A stretch of DNA of 64,000 bases from Acidimicrobiia bacterium (GTDB lineage Bacteria; Actinomycetota; Acidimicrobiia; IMCC26256; JAOSJM01). This document shows positions 23,985 to 33,780 of this stretch, piece by piece; position 1 is the first letter of the stretch, and every line of letters begins with the position of its first letter. The position numbers and the translations under genes were made by a program. The notes beneath the pieces were generated by a model that saw only the letters and a program-made list of their open reading frames with translations, did no database searches and had not been told where the DNA came from. Where the stretch lies: positions 186,001-250,000 of the forward strand of contig JAOSJM010000001.1 in assembly GCA_027494165.1 (NCBI GenBank), given 5' to 3'.

Positions 23985-24726
23985 CGGCGCTCTCCATGGT
24001 CGGGGGCGTGGGGACCGCGGGCTTCTCGACGTAGAGCACCAGGCTCTTGCCGATCGCCGGGTTGAGCGCTCCGTCGAGCCACCGGGTCCACCGGGGCCGG
24101 CGGGTCAGCTCCCACACCAGGAAGTCGTGGTACTTGCGGGCGAGGAAGGCGTCGGCGTTCCCGACCCCTCCGGCACAGCGGATCCACCAGTAGGGCGAGT
24201 GGAGGGCGTGGGCCCGCTGCGTGCCCAGGAGTCCGAGGCCGGCCCGGGCCAGCTTCTCCTCGAGCTCGCGGCGCCGGTAGATCCGGACGTGCCCCCCCGG
24301 GGTGTCGTGGTAGTCGCGGTCGAGCGCCCAGCACAGCCGCTCGGGGGCGCGGCTGGGCACGGTCACGGCCATGCGGCCGCCGGGCGCGAGCACCCGCGTG
24401 AGCTCGGCGATCGCCCGCTCGTCGGCGGGCAGGTGCTCGAGCACCTCGGCGGCGATCACCCGGTCGAAGCACCCGTCGGGGAACGGCAGCTCGAGGGCGT
24501 CGCCGTTCACGGCCCCTCCGCGAGGCCCGTGGGGCAGCTCGCCGGCCTCGAGCATGGCTCCGCTGGTGGCCCGGACGTCGGACAGGCCCTCCCGGTCGTA
24601 GTCGAGGGCGACGACCGTGGCCCCGCGGCGCAGCGCCTCGAAGGCGTGCCGGCCCCCGCCGCAACCCATGTCGAGGACCGTGTGGCCGTCGCGGAGGTCG
24701 AGGCGGTCGAAGTCGACGGTCAGCAC
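23971..24726 (-). CDS. SAM-dependent methyltransferase (UbiE/Methyltransf_11 type)
   Basis: A 251-residue class I methyltransferase. GHTVLDMGCGGGRHAFEALRR is motif I, VVALDYDREGL motif II, and the segment FDRVIAAEVLEHLP the post-motif loop with ELTRVLAPGGRMAVTVPS. It overlaps the GT4 gene upstream by 7 bp and the toroid gene downstream by 14 bp, so the three are translationally coupled. A glycolipid, polyprenyl or sugar hydroxyl is a possible target, inferred only from neighbours. Confidence 0.85.
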   Translation of the reverse strand: MLTVDFDRLDLRDGHTVLDMGCGGGRHAFEALRRGATVVALDYDREGLSDVRATSGAMLEAGELPHGPRGGAVNGDALELPFPDGCFDRVIAAEVLEHLPADERAIAELTRVLAPGGRMAVTVPSRAPERLCWALDRDYHDTPGGHVRIYRRRELEEKLARAGLGLLGTQRAHALHSPYWWIRCAGGVGNADAFLARKYHDFLVWELTRRPRWTRWLDGALNPAIGKSLVLYVEKPAVPTPPTMESADVAA

Positions 24727-25997
24727 GGGGGAGACCCGTCCTCGAGGAGCGCGCGGTACTGCTCGACGGTGCCCTCGGCGGTGGCCCTCCAGGTGAAGCG
24801 CTCGAGCACGCGCTTCCGTCCGGCCTCGCCGACCCGCGACCTCAGCTCCCGGTCCCCGAGGGCCCGGAGGATCATGGCCGCGAGCGCGGACGGGTCGTTG
24901 GGCGGGACGAGCAGGCCGGTCTCCCCGTGCGTCCCGACGACCTCGGGCAGGGCGCCCCCGGTGGTCGCGACGAGGGGTACCCCGCAGGCCATGGCCTCGA
25001 TCGCGGGCAGGCTGAACCCCTCGTAGAGCGACGGGACCACGGCAAGCTCGGCCTCGCCGTAGAGCTCGACGATCCGCTCCGTGCTGACGCCGCTCACGAA
25101 GCGGACGGCGTCCCGGAGTCCGAAGCGCTCGATCAGCGCCGGGATCCGGCTCTTGTCCTTGGGCTTGCCGATGACGACGAGGTGCACGTCGTCGCGCTCG
25201 GTCCGGACCTTGGCCACCGCCTCCAGCAGGGGCGCGACGCCCTTCATCGGCACGTCGGAGCTGGCCGTGGTCATGATCCGCCCGGGCACGCGTGCGACGT
25301 GGTCCAGCGGCCGGAAGGTCGACGGGTCGACGCCCACGGGCACGATGTGCAGGCGTTCGGCGGGGACGCCCATCTGGGCGACGATGTCACGCCGTGACGA
25401 CCGGGAGACGGTGACGAGACGGGGGATCCGCTGGGCGACCCGCATCTGCATGTCGAGGAAGCCGTACCAGCGGTGCAGGGTGAGGCGGCGCCACGGACCG
25501 GTCGCGTGGGCGAGATCGAGGTCGCGGTCGACCGTGATGGGGTGATGGAGGGTCGCGAGCACGGGCCACCCGTCGTCGATCATCCCGAGCAGCCCGCTCC
25601 CGAGGCACTGGTTGTCGTGGACGAGGTCGAAGTCTCCCCGTCGGCCCGCGAGGAGCCGGCGGGCCCGGAGGCTGAACGCGAACGGCTCGGGGAAGCCCGC
25701 CGCGCACATGATCCCGAACTCCCGGAGGTCGGCCGTGTCGCGGAACTCCCACGGCCAGGGGACCCGGAACGGGTTCCCGGGCCGGTACAGGTCGAGGCTG
25801 GGGACCCGGACGAGCTGGTCCGGGTCGTCGAGCTCGGGGTAGGGGGGCCCCGAGAAGACGGTCACCTGGTGCCCGAGGGCCGACAGCTCGCGGGCGAGGT
25901 AGCGCGTGTAGACGCCCTGCCCCCCGCAGTGGGGGTTCCCCCGGTAGACGAGGTAGGCGATGCGGAGGGGGCGCTCGACGCCGGGCATGGGCGTCAA
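24720..25997 (-). CDS. Glycosyltransferase family 4 (GT-B)
   Basis: A 425-residue retaining glycosyltransferase. The N-terminal domain starts RIAYLVYRGNPHCGGQGVYTRYL; the C-terminal donor domain has the EX7E motif in YEGFSLPAIEAMACGVPLVAT followed by GGALPEVVG. It is the first gene of the leftward trio with a methyltransferase and an alpha-alpha toroid protein. No membrane segment is seen, so it probably acts at the cytoplasmic membrane face on a lipid-linked or phospholipid acceptor. The acceptor cannot be named from sequence. Confidence 0.9.
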   Translation of the reverse strand: MTPMPGVERPLRIAYLVYRGNPHCGGQGVYTRYLARELSALGHQVTVFSGPPYPELDDPDQLVRVPSLDLYRPGNPFRVPWPWEFRDTADLREFGIMCAAGFPEPFAFSLRARRLLAGRRGDFDLVHDNQCLGSGLLGMIDDGWPVLATLHHPITVDRDLDLAHATGPWRRLTLHRWYGFLDMQMRVAQRIPRLVTVSRSSRRDIVAQMGVPAERLHIVPVGVDPSTFRPLDHVARVPGRIMTTASSDVPMKGVAPLLEAVAKVRTERDDVHLVVIGKPKDKSRIPALIERFGLRDAVRFVSGVSTERIVELYGEAELAVVPSLYEGFSLPAIEAMACGVPLVATTGGALPEVVGTHGETGLLVPPNDPSALAAMILRALGDRELRSRVGEAGRKRVLERFTWRATAEGTVEQYRALLEDGSPPC

Positions 25998-26106
25998 GCT
26001 TGGAGAATGCGTGACCCTTGGGGCAAATGCGGAGGTCTCCGGGGCCCCCCGAGATGGAACCGTCCGGTCACACCGGGGGTGGTCCGGGGGTCCCCCTGAG
26101 CGCTCG

Positions 26107-26403
26107 TCAGGCGGCGACGTGCGGCAGGTCGCCGGCCCGGCGCAGGAGCTCGGCCACGCCCTTGCCGAACTCGCCGGCGGCCTGGCGGCGCCAGGCGGCG
26201 AGCAGCGCCTCGTAGAGGACGGCCGGGTCGTGGCCGGCCCAGTCGGCGAGCTCGCGGGCGGCCGCGGCGGCCCGCCGTTCGCCGCCGTGGGCCTCGGTCT
26301 CCAGGAACCGGGCGAGCGCGAGCACGTCGGCGACCCGGCTCGCCCTGTCGGCGTCGTCGAGGAGGAGCGGCGGGACGGAGGGGTGAAGGTCGAGCGTGGT
26401 CAT
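26107..26403 (-). CDS. Small hypothetical protein divergent from the FMN-binding protein
   Basis: A 98-residue Ala/Arg/Glu-rich, probably helical protein (for example VADVLALARFLETEAHGG and LYEALLAAWRRQAAGEFGKG). ATG 26403 starts it; I do not recognise a family. It shares a 195-bp divergent promoter region with the pyridoxamine-oxidase-like gene, and that region contains a DosR-box-like site, so it may belong to the same stress response. Confidence 0.55.
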   Translation of the reverse strand: MTTLDLHPSVPPLLLDDADRASRVADVLALARFLETEAHGGERRAAAAARELADWAGHDPAVLYEALLAAWRRQAAGEFGKGVAELLRRAGDLPHVAA

Positions 26404-26548
26404 GGTCGCCGCTCCTCCCCGGACACGGGTGGTGGTCGTGGCGAGGCCACGATCCCACGGCCGGGACCGGGGGACGAGGGGACGACGGGGGTCCCCGGGG
26501 GCCCGACGGCCCTGATGCTGCTCGCTCGAGGCAGCACTCCGGGCGGTC

Positions 26549-26563
26549 GGGACCTTCGACCCT
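26549..26563 (+). promoter_or_regulatory. DosR/DevR-box-like site upstream of the FMN-binding protein
   Basis: GGGACCTTCGACCCT resembles the mycobacterial DosR box (GGGAC-N4-G-N-CCC core). It lies 35 bases before the GTG at 26599, a position that could overlap a -35 region. A nearly identical 15-mer is found before the CBS gene. Binding is inferred. Confidence 0.5.
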
Positions 26564-26598
26564 GGTGGCCCGAGCCGGATTCGGCGAGGTTCTTCCCC

Positions 26599-27045
26599 GT
26601 GGAGGAACAAGCCGGGCTCGAGGTGCTCTCGGAGGAGGAGTGCGCGCGGCTGCTCGCCACGTCCCACGTGGGGCGGGTGGCCGTCACGATGGGCGCGCTC
26701 CCTGCCGTCGTCCCCGTCAACTACGCCCTCCTCGACGGCGACGTCGTCTTCCGGACCGGGAAGGGGACGAGGCTCGCGACCGCGACCACGGGCACGGTCG
26801 TGGCGTTCGAGGTCGATCGGGTGGACGCCGAGGAGCGGTCGGGCTGGAGCGTCCTCGTCGTCGGGATGGCCGACCAGATCACGGATCCGGACGAGCTCGA
26901 GTCCGCCCTGGGGCTGGGGCTGCGTCCGTGGGCCCCGGGCGACCGGGACCACTTCGTGCGGGTGGCCGCCCGGCGGGTGTCGGGTCGCCGGCTCGCGGCC
27001 GGCGGGGAGAACGGGTCGCTGGACGGGGAGCGGCGCCGGCGTTGA
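26599..27045 (+). CDS. Pyridoxamine 5'-phosphate oxidase-like FMN-binding split-barrel protein
   Basis: A 148-residue PNPOx-like split barrel. LSEEECARLLATSHVGRVAVT and ALPAVVPVNYALLDGDVVFRTGKG are the typical flavin-binding strands, followed by VVAFEVDRVDAEERSGWSVLVVGMA. Family members bind FMN, F420 or haem and reduce or sense small molecules; the real substrate is not clear. In M. tuberculosis the related Rv0080 belongs to the DosR regulon, and here a DosR-like box lies upstream. Start chosen at GTG 26599, giving the normal family N-terminus. It converges with the GAF kinase gene, ending five bases before that gene's stop. Confidence 0.8.
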   Translation: MEEQAGLEVLSEEECARLLATSHVGRVAVTMGALPAVVPVNYALLDGDVVFRTGKGTRLATATTGTVVAFEVDRVDAEERSGWSVLVVGMADQITDPDELESALGLGLRPWAPGDRDHFVRVAARRVSGRRLAAGGENGSLDGERRRR

Positions 27046-27049
27046 CCCG

Positions 27050-28975
<1,926 letters not shown>

Positions 28976-28976
28976 C

Positions 28977-28982
28977 TAGCCT
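28977..28982 (+). promoter_or_regulatory. Candidate -10 hexamer (TAGCCT) of the S9 peptidase gene
   Basis: TAGCCT ends eight bases before ATG 28991, the same spacing as at several other genes here, suggesting a leaderless or nearly leaderless transcript. Confidence 0.35.
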
Positions 28983-28990
28983 CCCTCCCG

Positions 28991-30799
28991 ATGTCCCCGA
29001 TCCCGCCCGCCACGGTCGCCCGCTGCGGGGCCGTCGAAGACCCCCGCTGGGGGCCCTCGGCCCGCCTGGCGTGGGTCGAGGTGACCGAGGGCCGGGCCCG
29101 GCTCCTCGTGGCTCCCGCCGGCGGCCGGAAGGAGCCCGTGACGACGGACATGGCCCCGACCGCACCCCCGGCCGGCCACGGGCGGGGTGGTGGCCTGGGC
29201 CGGGTCCCGGGACGTCGTGTACGTCGCGGAGGGCGGCCGGCTCGTGGCCGCGGGATTGGCGGGGGCCCGGCGCGCGTCCTCGGTCCCGTCGGGCGGGCCG
29301 GGGCCCCGGCGGTCGCCCCGGACGGCGCCCGGGTGGCGTTCGTGCTCGAGCGCGCCGACACCTGCGAGATCGTCGTGGCCCCCCTCGACGGCTCGGCGCC
29401 ACCAGCGACGGTGTCGGCCGGGGCCGACTTCGCGTTCGACCCGGCCTGGTCGCCCGACGGGAGGGCCCTCTATTGGCACGAGTGGGACCAGCCCGACATG
29501 CCCTGGGACGGCTCGCGGGTCGTCCGGCGCGGGATCGACGGGCTCTCCCCGTCCGGCCCGGTCGAGGCCCTGGCCGGGGGAGACGGCGTCGCGGTGGGGC
29601 AACCGCGTCCCTCGCCCGGCGGCTCGGCCCTGGGGTACGTCTGCGACCGGACCGGGTGGCCCGTGGTGTGGACGGCCGCGCCCGACGGGCGCCAGGCCCG
29701 CCCGGTGCTCGAGGACGAGCACGAGCACGCCGAGCCGGCCTGGGGGCCGGGGCAGCGCTCGTGGGCCTGGTCGCCCGACGGTGCCGCGCTGGCGATCTGC
29801 CGCAACGAGGCCGGCGCGGGCCGCCTCGTCGTGGCGTCCCGGTCCGGGACCGTCCTGGGCGGCGTGGCGGGCTGGCACCACGGCATCGAGTGGGGTCCGG
29901 CGGGGATCGTGGCCGTGAGGTCGGGGCCACGCGAGCCTCCGGCCGTGGCCGTGGCCGCGGGTGGGGCGGAACGGGTCGTGGCGCGCGCCGCGGTGGGTGA
30001 CCTCGACGGGACGATCCCGGTCGAGCCGGAGCCCGTGTGCTGGGCCGGCGCCGACGGCGGGACCGTCCACGGCCTGCTGTGGCGGGCCCGGGAGCGCGCC
30101 CGGACCGGTCCTCCACCGCTGCTCGTGTCGCTCCACGGCGGGCCGACGGGGCAGGCCGTGGCCGGCTGGTCGCCGAGGCTCGCCTTCTTCCTCGACCGGG
30201 GATGGGCCGTCCTGACCCCCAACCCCCGGGGCTCGACCGGCTACGGCCGGGCGTACACCCAGGCCCTCGCCGGCCGGTGGGGCGAGCTCGACGTGGCGGA
30301 CGTCGCGGCCGGCATCCGACGGGCCACGGAGCGCGCCTGGGGCGACCCGGGGCGGGTCGCGGCGATGGGGAGCAGCGCCGGCGGCCTGGTCGCGCTCCTC
30401 CTCGCGGCGCGCCACCCGGGGCTGCTCCGGGCCGTCGCCGTCAGCTACCCGGTCACGGACCTGCTCGACCTCGCCGCGACCACCCACCGCTTCGAGGCCC
30501 GGTACCTCGACCGGCTCGTCGGCCCGCTCCCGGTGGCCGCCGGGCGCTACCGGCAGCGTTCGCCGGTCGCGCATGCCGACCGGATCACGACGCCGCTGCT
30601 CCTGCTCCAGGGGGACCAGGACCCGGTGGTGTCCCCGGCCCAGGCCGACGCGCTGCGGGACGCCCTGGAGCGGGCCGGGACCCCGGTGGAGCACCACCGG
30701 TACGAGGGGGAGGGTCACGGCTGGCGCCGGCCCGGGACGGTGGAGGACGCGCTGGCGCGCACGGCCGCCTTCCTCGAACGCCGGGTGCTCGGACCGTGA
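28991..30799 (+). CDS. S9 family prolyl-oligopeptidase-like serine peptidase (internal compensated frameshift)
   Basis: About 602 residues: an N-terminal WD40-like beta-propeller (AFDPAWSPDGRALYW, AWSPDGAALAICRNE) and a C-terminal alpha/beta-hydrolase with nucleophile GSSAGG, Asp in LLQGDQDPVV and His in GEGHGW, as in acylaminoacyl peptidases. Between about 29183 and 29297 the reading frame is wrong: the neighbouring frame gives the sensible VVAWAGSRDVVYVAEGGRL. An extra and a missing base thus cancel out. Predicted cytoplasmic, cleaving short peptides. Its stop overlaps the next hydrolase gene by 4 bp. Confidence 0.87.
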   Translation: MSPIPPATVARCGAVEDPRWGPSARLAWVEVTEGRARLLVAPAGGRKEPVTTDMAPTAPPAGHGRGGGLGRVPGRRVRRGGRPARGRGIGGGPARVLGPVGRAGAPAVAPDGARVAFVLERADTCEIVVAPLDGSAPPATVSAGADFAFDPAWSPDGRALYWHEWDQPDMPWDGSRVVRRGIDGLSPSGPVEALAGGDGVAVGQPRPSPGGSALGYVCDRTGWPVVWTAAPDGRQARPVLEDEHEHAEPAWGPGQRSWAWSPDGAALAICRNEAGAGRLVVASRSGTVLGGVAGWHHGIEWGPAGIVAVRSGPREPPAVAVAAGGAERVVARAAVGDLDGTIPVEPEPVCWAGADGGTVHGLLWRARERARTGPPPLLVSLHGGPTGQAVAGWSPRLAFFLDRGWAVLTPNPRGSTGYGRAYTQALAGRWGELDVADVAAGIRRATERAWGDPGRVAAMGSSAGGLVALLLAARHPGLLRAVAVSYPVTDLLDLAATTHRFEARYLDRLVGPLPVAAGRYRQRSPVAHADRITTPLLLLQGDQDPVVSPAQADALRDALERAGTPVEHHRYEGEGHGWRRPGTVEDALARTAAFLERRVLGP

Positions 30800-31434
30800 G
30801 CGTCTACCGGGGTCCCCGGAAGGGGGCCGACCGGGCGGTGCTGCTCGCCCACGGAGCGGGGTCCGACCACCGGGCGCCCGTGCTCGTGGCCGTGGCCGAT
30901 GCCCTCGCGGAGGCCGGCGTCCCGTCGCTGCGCTTCGACTACCCGTACCGGGTCGCCGGGCGGAGGGCCCCCGATCGGCCTCCCGTCCTGGCGTCCGCCA
31001 CCCGGGACGCCGCGGCCGAGCTGGCCCGCCGGTCGGGGCTCCCCCCCGAGCGCCTCGTGCTCGGCGGCCGATCCATGGGGGGCCGGTACTGCTCTCAGCT
31101 CGTAGGCGACGAGACGGACCCCCTCCCCGCGCTGGGGCTGCTCCTCCTCGGTTACCCCCTGCACCCGGCCGGCCGGCCGGAGCGGCGGCGGGCCGAGCAC
31201 TTCTCCCGGCTCCGCGTCCCGGTCTGCTTCGTGAGCGGCACGAGGGACGCGCTGGCCCGTCGGGACGACCTCGTCGAGGCGGCGGCGGCGATCCCCGGGC
31301 CCGTGACCTGGTGCTGGCTCGAGACCGCCGATCACGGCTTCCGGCCCCTGCGGTCGTCCGGCCGCACCGCGCAGGACCTGGTCGAGGACGTCGCCGCCGC
31401 GTCGGTGGCCTGGGTCACGACGCTGCCGGGCTGA
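30796..31434 (+). CDS. KANL3/Tex30-type alpha/beta hydrolase
   Basis: A 212-residue alpha/beta hydrolase. LLAHGAGSDHRAPVL is the oxyanion region, LVLGGRSMGGRYCSQL the nucleophile elbow (Ser), FVSGTRDALARRDD the acid, and LETADHGFRPL the histidine. This matches the small dienelactone-hydrolase-like KANL3/Tex30 group of unknown substrate. GTG start overlaps the S9 peptidase stop by 4 bp, so the two hydrolases are made together. Confidence 0.8.
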   Translation: MSVYRGPRKGADRAVLLAHGAGSDHRAPVLVAVADALAEAGVPSLRFDYPYRVAGRRAPDRPPVLASATRDAAAELARRSGLPPERLVLGGRSMGGRYCSQLVGDETDPLPALGLLLLGYPLHPAGRPERRRAEHFSRLRVPVCFVSGTRDALARRDDLVEAAAAIPGPVTWCWLETADHGFRPLRSSGRTAQDLVEDVAAASVAWVTTLPG

Positions 31435-31517
31435 CGGCTCCCGGCCGACGGGGCGCTCCGAGCGCCTTCCGGGGCCCGAAACCGGCGCGGGCCCCTCATC
31501 CGGGCCAGACTGTGACC

Positions 31518-32026
31518 GTGCGGGTCGAGCGCTACTTCGCCTTCGTGGACCTCTGCGGGTTCACGCGGTTCACCGACGCCCAGGGCGACGAGGAGGCGGT
31601 GTCGGTGCTGCGCGAGTTCCGGGCCGTCGTGCGCGAGGTCGCCTCGGAGTGGGGGGTGCGGATCGCGAAGTGGCTCGGGGACGGGGCGATGTTCGTGTCC
31701 ACGAGCGCCGAGCCGCTCGTCTCGGCGGTCCTCGAGCTCCAGCGACGGGTCGACCGGGCCGAGCTCACGTTGCCGCTGCGCTGCGGGCTGGCCGGCGGGG
31801 CCGTGATCCTGTTCGAGGGCGACGACTACATCGGGGGCCCGTCAACCTCGCGGCCCGCCTCTGCGACGCCGCTGGTCCCTACGAGGTCCTGGCCAGCGCT
31901 GAGGTCGCCGGCCAGGCACCCGACTGGGCGACGGTCACGCCCGTCGGAGCCCGGGCCGTCCACGGGTTGAGCCAGCCGGTGGGGGTGATGCGCATCGCCG
32001 CCATGGCCGCCCAGGCCGGCGGCTAG
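31518..32026 (+). CDS. Class III adenylate/guanylate cyclase domain protein (frameshifted)
   Basis: A stand-alone catalytic domain of about 170 residues. RYFAFVDLCGFTRFTDAQGD contains the first metal-binding Asp; RIAKWLGDGAMFVS has the substrate-specifying Lys and the second Asp; the later VNLAARLCDAAGPYEVL carries the transition-state-stabilising Asn and Arg. The last part is in another frame because one base is missing near 31838. A CAGACT hexamer ends six bases before GTG 31518, favouring this start over GTG 31512. No regulatory domain is attached, so it may act with a partner. The product (cAMP or cGMP) is not certain. Confidence 0.83.
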
Positions 32027-32137
32027 TTGCCGGTCGTCCCGGAGGGCGTCCCGGTCCGGGCCACGCTTGGGGGTCCTGCGCACGGCCGGGTACGGTGACC
32101 CCGGACCGGGCCGGACCGGGCCGACGAGAGGAGCCCC

Positions 32138-32959
32138 ATGGAGACCCTGCGACTCGAGCGCGACGGCCACGTCGTGTGGCTCCGCCTCCACCGGCCCGAA
32201 CGGCTGAACGCCTTCACCATCGAGATGTGGCGGGAGATGGCCGAGCTCGGTGCCGAGCTCCGGGAGGATCCCGACGTGCGGGCCCTCGTCGTGATCGGGG
32301 AGGGCCGGGCGTTCTCCAGCGGCATCGACACCTCGGTCTTCTCCACCGACGCCTTCTCGAACACCGGGTTCGGCAGCCTTCCCGGCGCCGGCCAGCGCCA
32401 CGAGAACCCGAGGGCCGACGCGATCCTGAGCGCCCAGGAGGCCTACAACTGGCTCGAGGACGCGCCCTTCGCCACCATCGCCGCGGTGCGTGGCTACGCC
32501 CTCGGCGCCGGGCTCCAGCTCGCGCTCGCCTGCGACCTGCGCATCGTCGCCCGGGGCACGCGGCTCGGCCTGCTCGAGTTCAAGTACGGGATCATCCCGG
32601 ACCTCGGTGGCACCCAGCGCCTGCCCCGGCTCGTCGGGCCGGGTCGGGCCAAGGAGATGATCTTCACCGCGGGGCAGATCGACGCCGACGAGGCCGGCCG
32701 CATCGGGCTGGCCGAGCGGGTCGTCGAGGACGTGGAGCTGGAGACCGCGGCCGGGGAGCTCGCCGCCCGCATCGCCGCCCAGCCCCCGCTGGCCCTGCGC
32801 CACGCCAAGCGGGCCGTGAACGCCTCGTGGGACCTCCCCCTCCGGGAGGGCCTGCGGGTCGAGGCCGAGGGGCAGGCCGTCTGCCTCGGCTCGGCCGACA
32901 TGGGCGAGGCCTTGGCCGCCTTCGTGGAGGGTCGCGAGCCGCGCTACCAGGGCAAGTAG
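32138..32959 (+). CDS. Enoyl-CoA hydratase/isomerase family protein
   Basis: A 273-residue crotonase-fold enzyme. The oxyanion-hole elements are GRAFSSGIDTSVF and VRGYALGAGLQLALACDLRI, and the catalytic-region glutamate is in RLGLLEFKYGIIPDLGGTQRL. GAGAGGAG precedes ATG 32138 and a TACGGT hexamer lies at 32091. It probably hydrates trans-2-enoyl-CoA esters in fatty-acid breakdown, though isomerase activity is not excluded. Its 3' end overlaps the convergent HAD hydrolase gene by 16 bp. Confidence 0.9.
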   Translation: METLRLERDGHVVWLRLHRPERLNAFTIEMWREMAELGAELREDPDVRALVVIGEGRAFSSGIDTSVFSTDAFSNTGFGSLPGAGQRHENPRADAILSAQEAYNWLEDAPFATIAAVRGYALGAGLQLALACDLRIVARGTRLGLLEFKYGIIPDLGGTQRLPRLVGPGRAKEMIFTAGQIDADEAGRIGLAERVVEDVELETAAGELAARIAAQPPLALRHAKRAVNASWDLPLREGLRVEAEGQAVCLGSADMGEALAAFVEGREPRYQGK

Positions 32960-33669
32960 CGCGCCGGCGCGGGTCCTCGGCCCGCCTCGTCGAGCAGGGC
33001 GGGGAGGGGCCGGAGGTCGTCGACCACGCGGAACCGCTCGGCCCCGGGCCGGAGGCGCTGCCGGCCCTCGCGGTCCACGAGGATCGCGTGCATGCCGAGG
33101 GCGTCGGAGGCGACCGCGTCCTCGTCGACGTGGTCGCCGACGAACCAGCAGTCGGGCGGCTCCACTCCCAGCTCCGCCACCGCCAGCGCGAAGGCGGCCG
33201 GGTCGGGTTTCTCGGTGCCGTGGGCCAGCACCGGGTACGCGGCGGACAGGCTCCCGGCCAGCCCGAGGTGCTCGAGGACCGGCCACAGGTCGAAGTCGGA
33301 GTTCGAGACCACCCCGAGCCGCAGGCCTCGACGGGCCAGCTCGGCGAGGACCGGGGCGGCGTCGGGGAACGCGCGATAGGAGCCGGGGGACCGGAACAGC
33401 TCGACGAGGCGGTCCACCGTCGGCGCCGGGTCGCCCGCCAGCCCCAGGGCCTCGAACAGCAGCGCGTAGAGGAGGTCCCAGCGGTCTGCGACGGGCGGAG
33501 GCCAGGTCCCCTCGCCGCGACGGCGCTCGAGCTCCTGCTCGACCTCGCGCCAGGCGTCCCGGTACGCGTCGAGCTCCACCCCCAGCTCCGCCGCGACGGC
33601 CCCCTCGGTGGTCGGGTGCAGGTGGACGAGGGTGTCGTGGAAGTCGAAGAGGACGGCGAGCGGTACCAC
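32944..33669 (-). CDS. HAD-superfamily hydrolase
   Basis: A phosphatase-like HAD protein of about 241 residues. AVLFDFHDTLVHLHP is motif I; its second acidic position is Asp as usual, with His between the two. LGVVSNSDFDLW is motif II, GTEKPDPAAF motif III (Lys), and WFVGDHVDEDAVASDALG motif IV. A helical cap lies between motifs I and II. The start is uncertain: GTG 33669 is used because it gives VVPLAVLFDF, but starts further upstream, including an ATG near 33710, are in frame. Substrate unknown. Convergent overlap with the enoyl-CoA hydratase. Confidence 0.85.
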   Translation of the reverse strand: MVPLAVLFDFHDTLVHLHPTTEGAVAAELGVELDAYRDAWREVEQELERRRGEGTWPPPVADRWDLLYALLFEALGLAGDPAPTVDRLVELFRSPGSYRAFPDAAPVLAELARRGLRLGVVSNSDFDLWPVLEHLGLAGSLSAAYPVLAHGTEKPDPAAFALAVAELGVEPPDCWFVGDHVDEDAVASDALGMHAILVDREGRQRLRPGAERFRVVDDLRPLPALLDEAGRGPAPARYLPW

Positions 33670-33766
33670 CGGTCCATCGTGGCGGACCGGCCTGCTCGCG
33701 GGCGAGCGCATGACGACAGGATGACCCCGGGGGCCGGCGGGTCGAACCACCCGGCCGGGGGTTCGT

Positions 33767-33772
33767 TACCAT
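33767..33772 (+). promoter_or_regulatory. Candidate -10 hexamer (TACCAT) of murA
   Basis: TACCAT ends eight bases before ATG 33781, and no Shine-Dalgarno sequence fits between them. This is what a leaderless murA transcript would look like. Confidence 0.4.
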
Positions 33773-33780
33773 CGCCCGCG

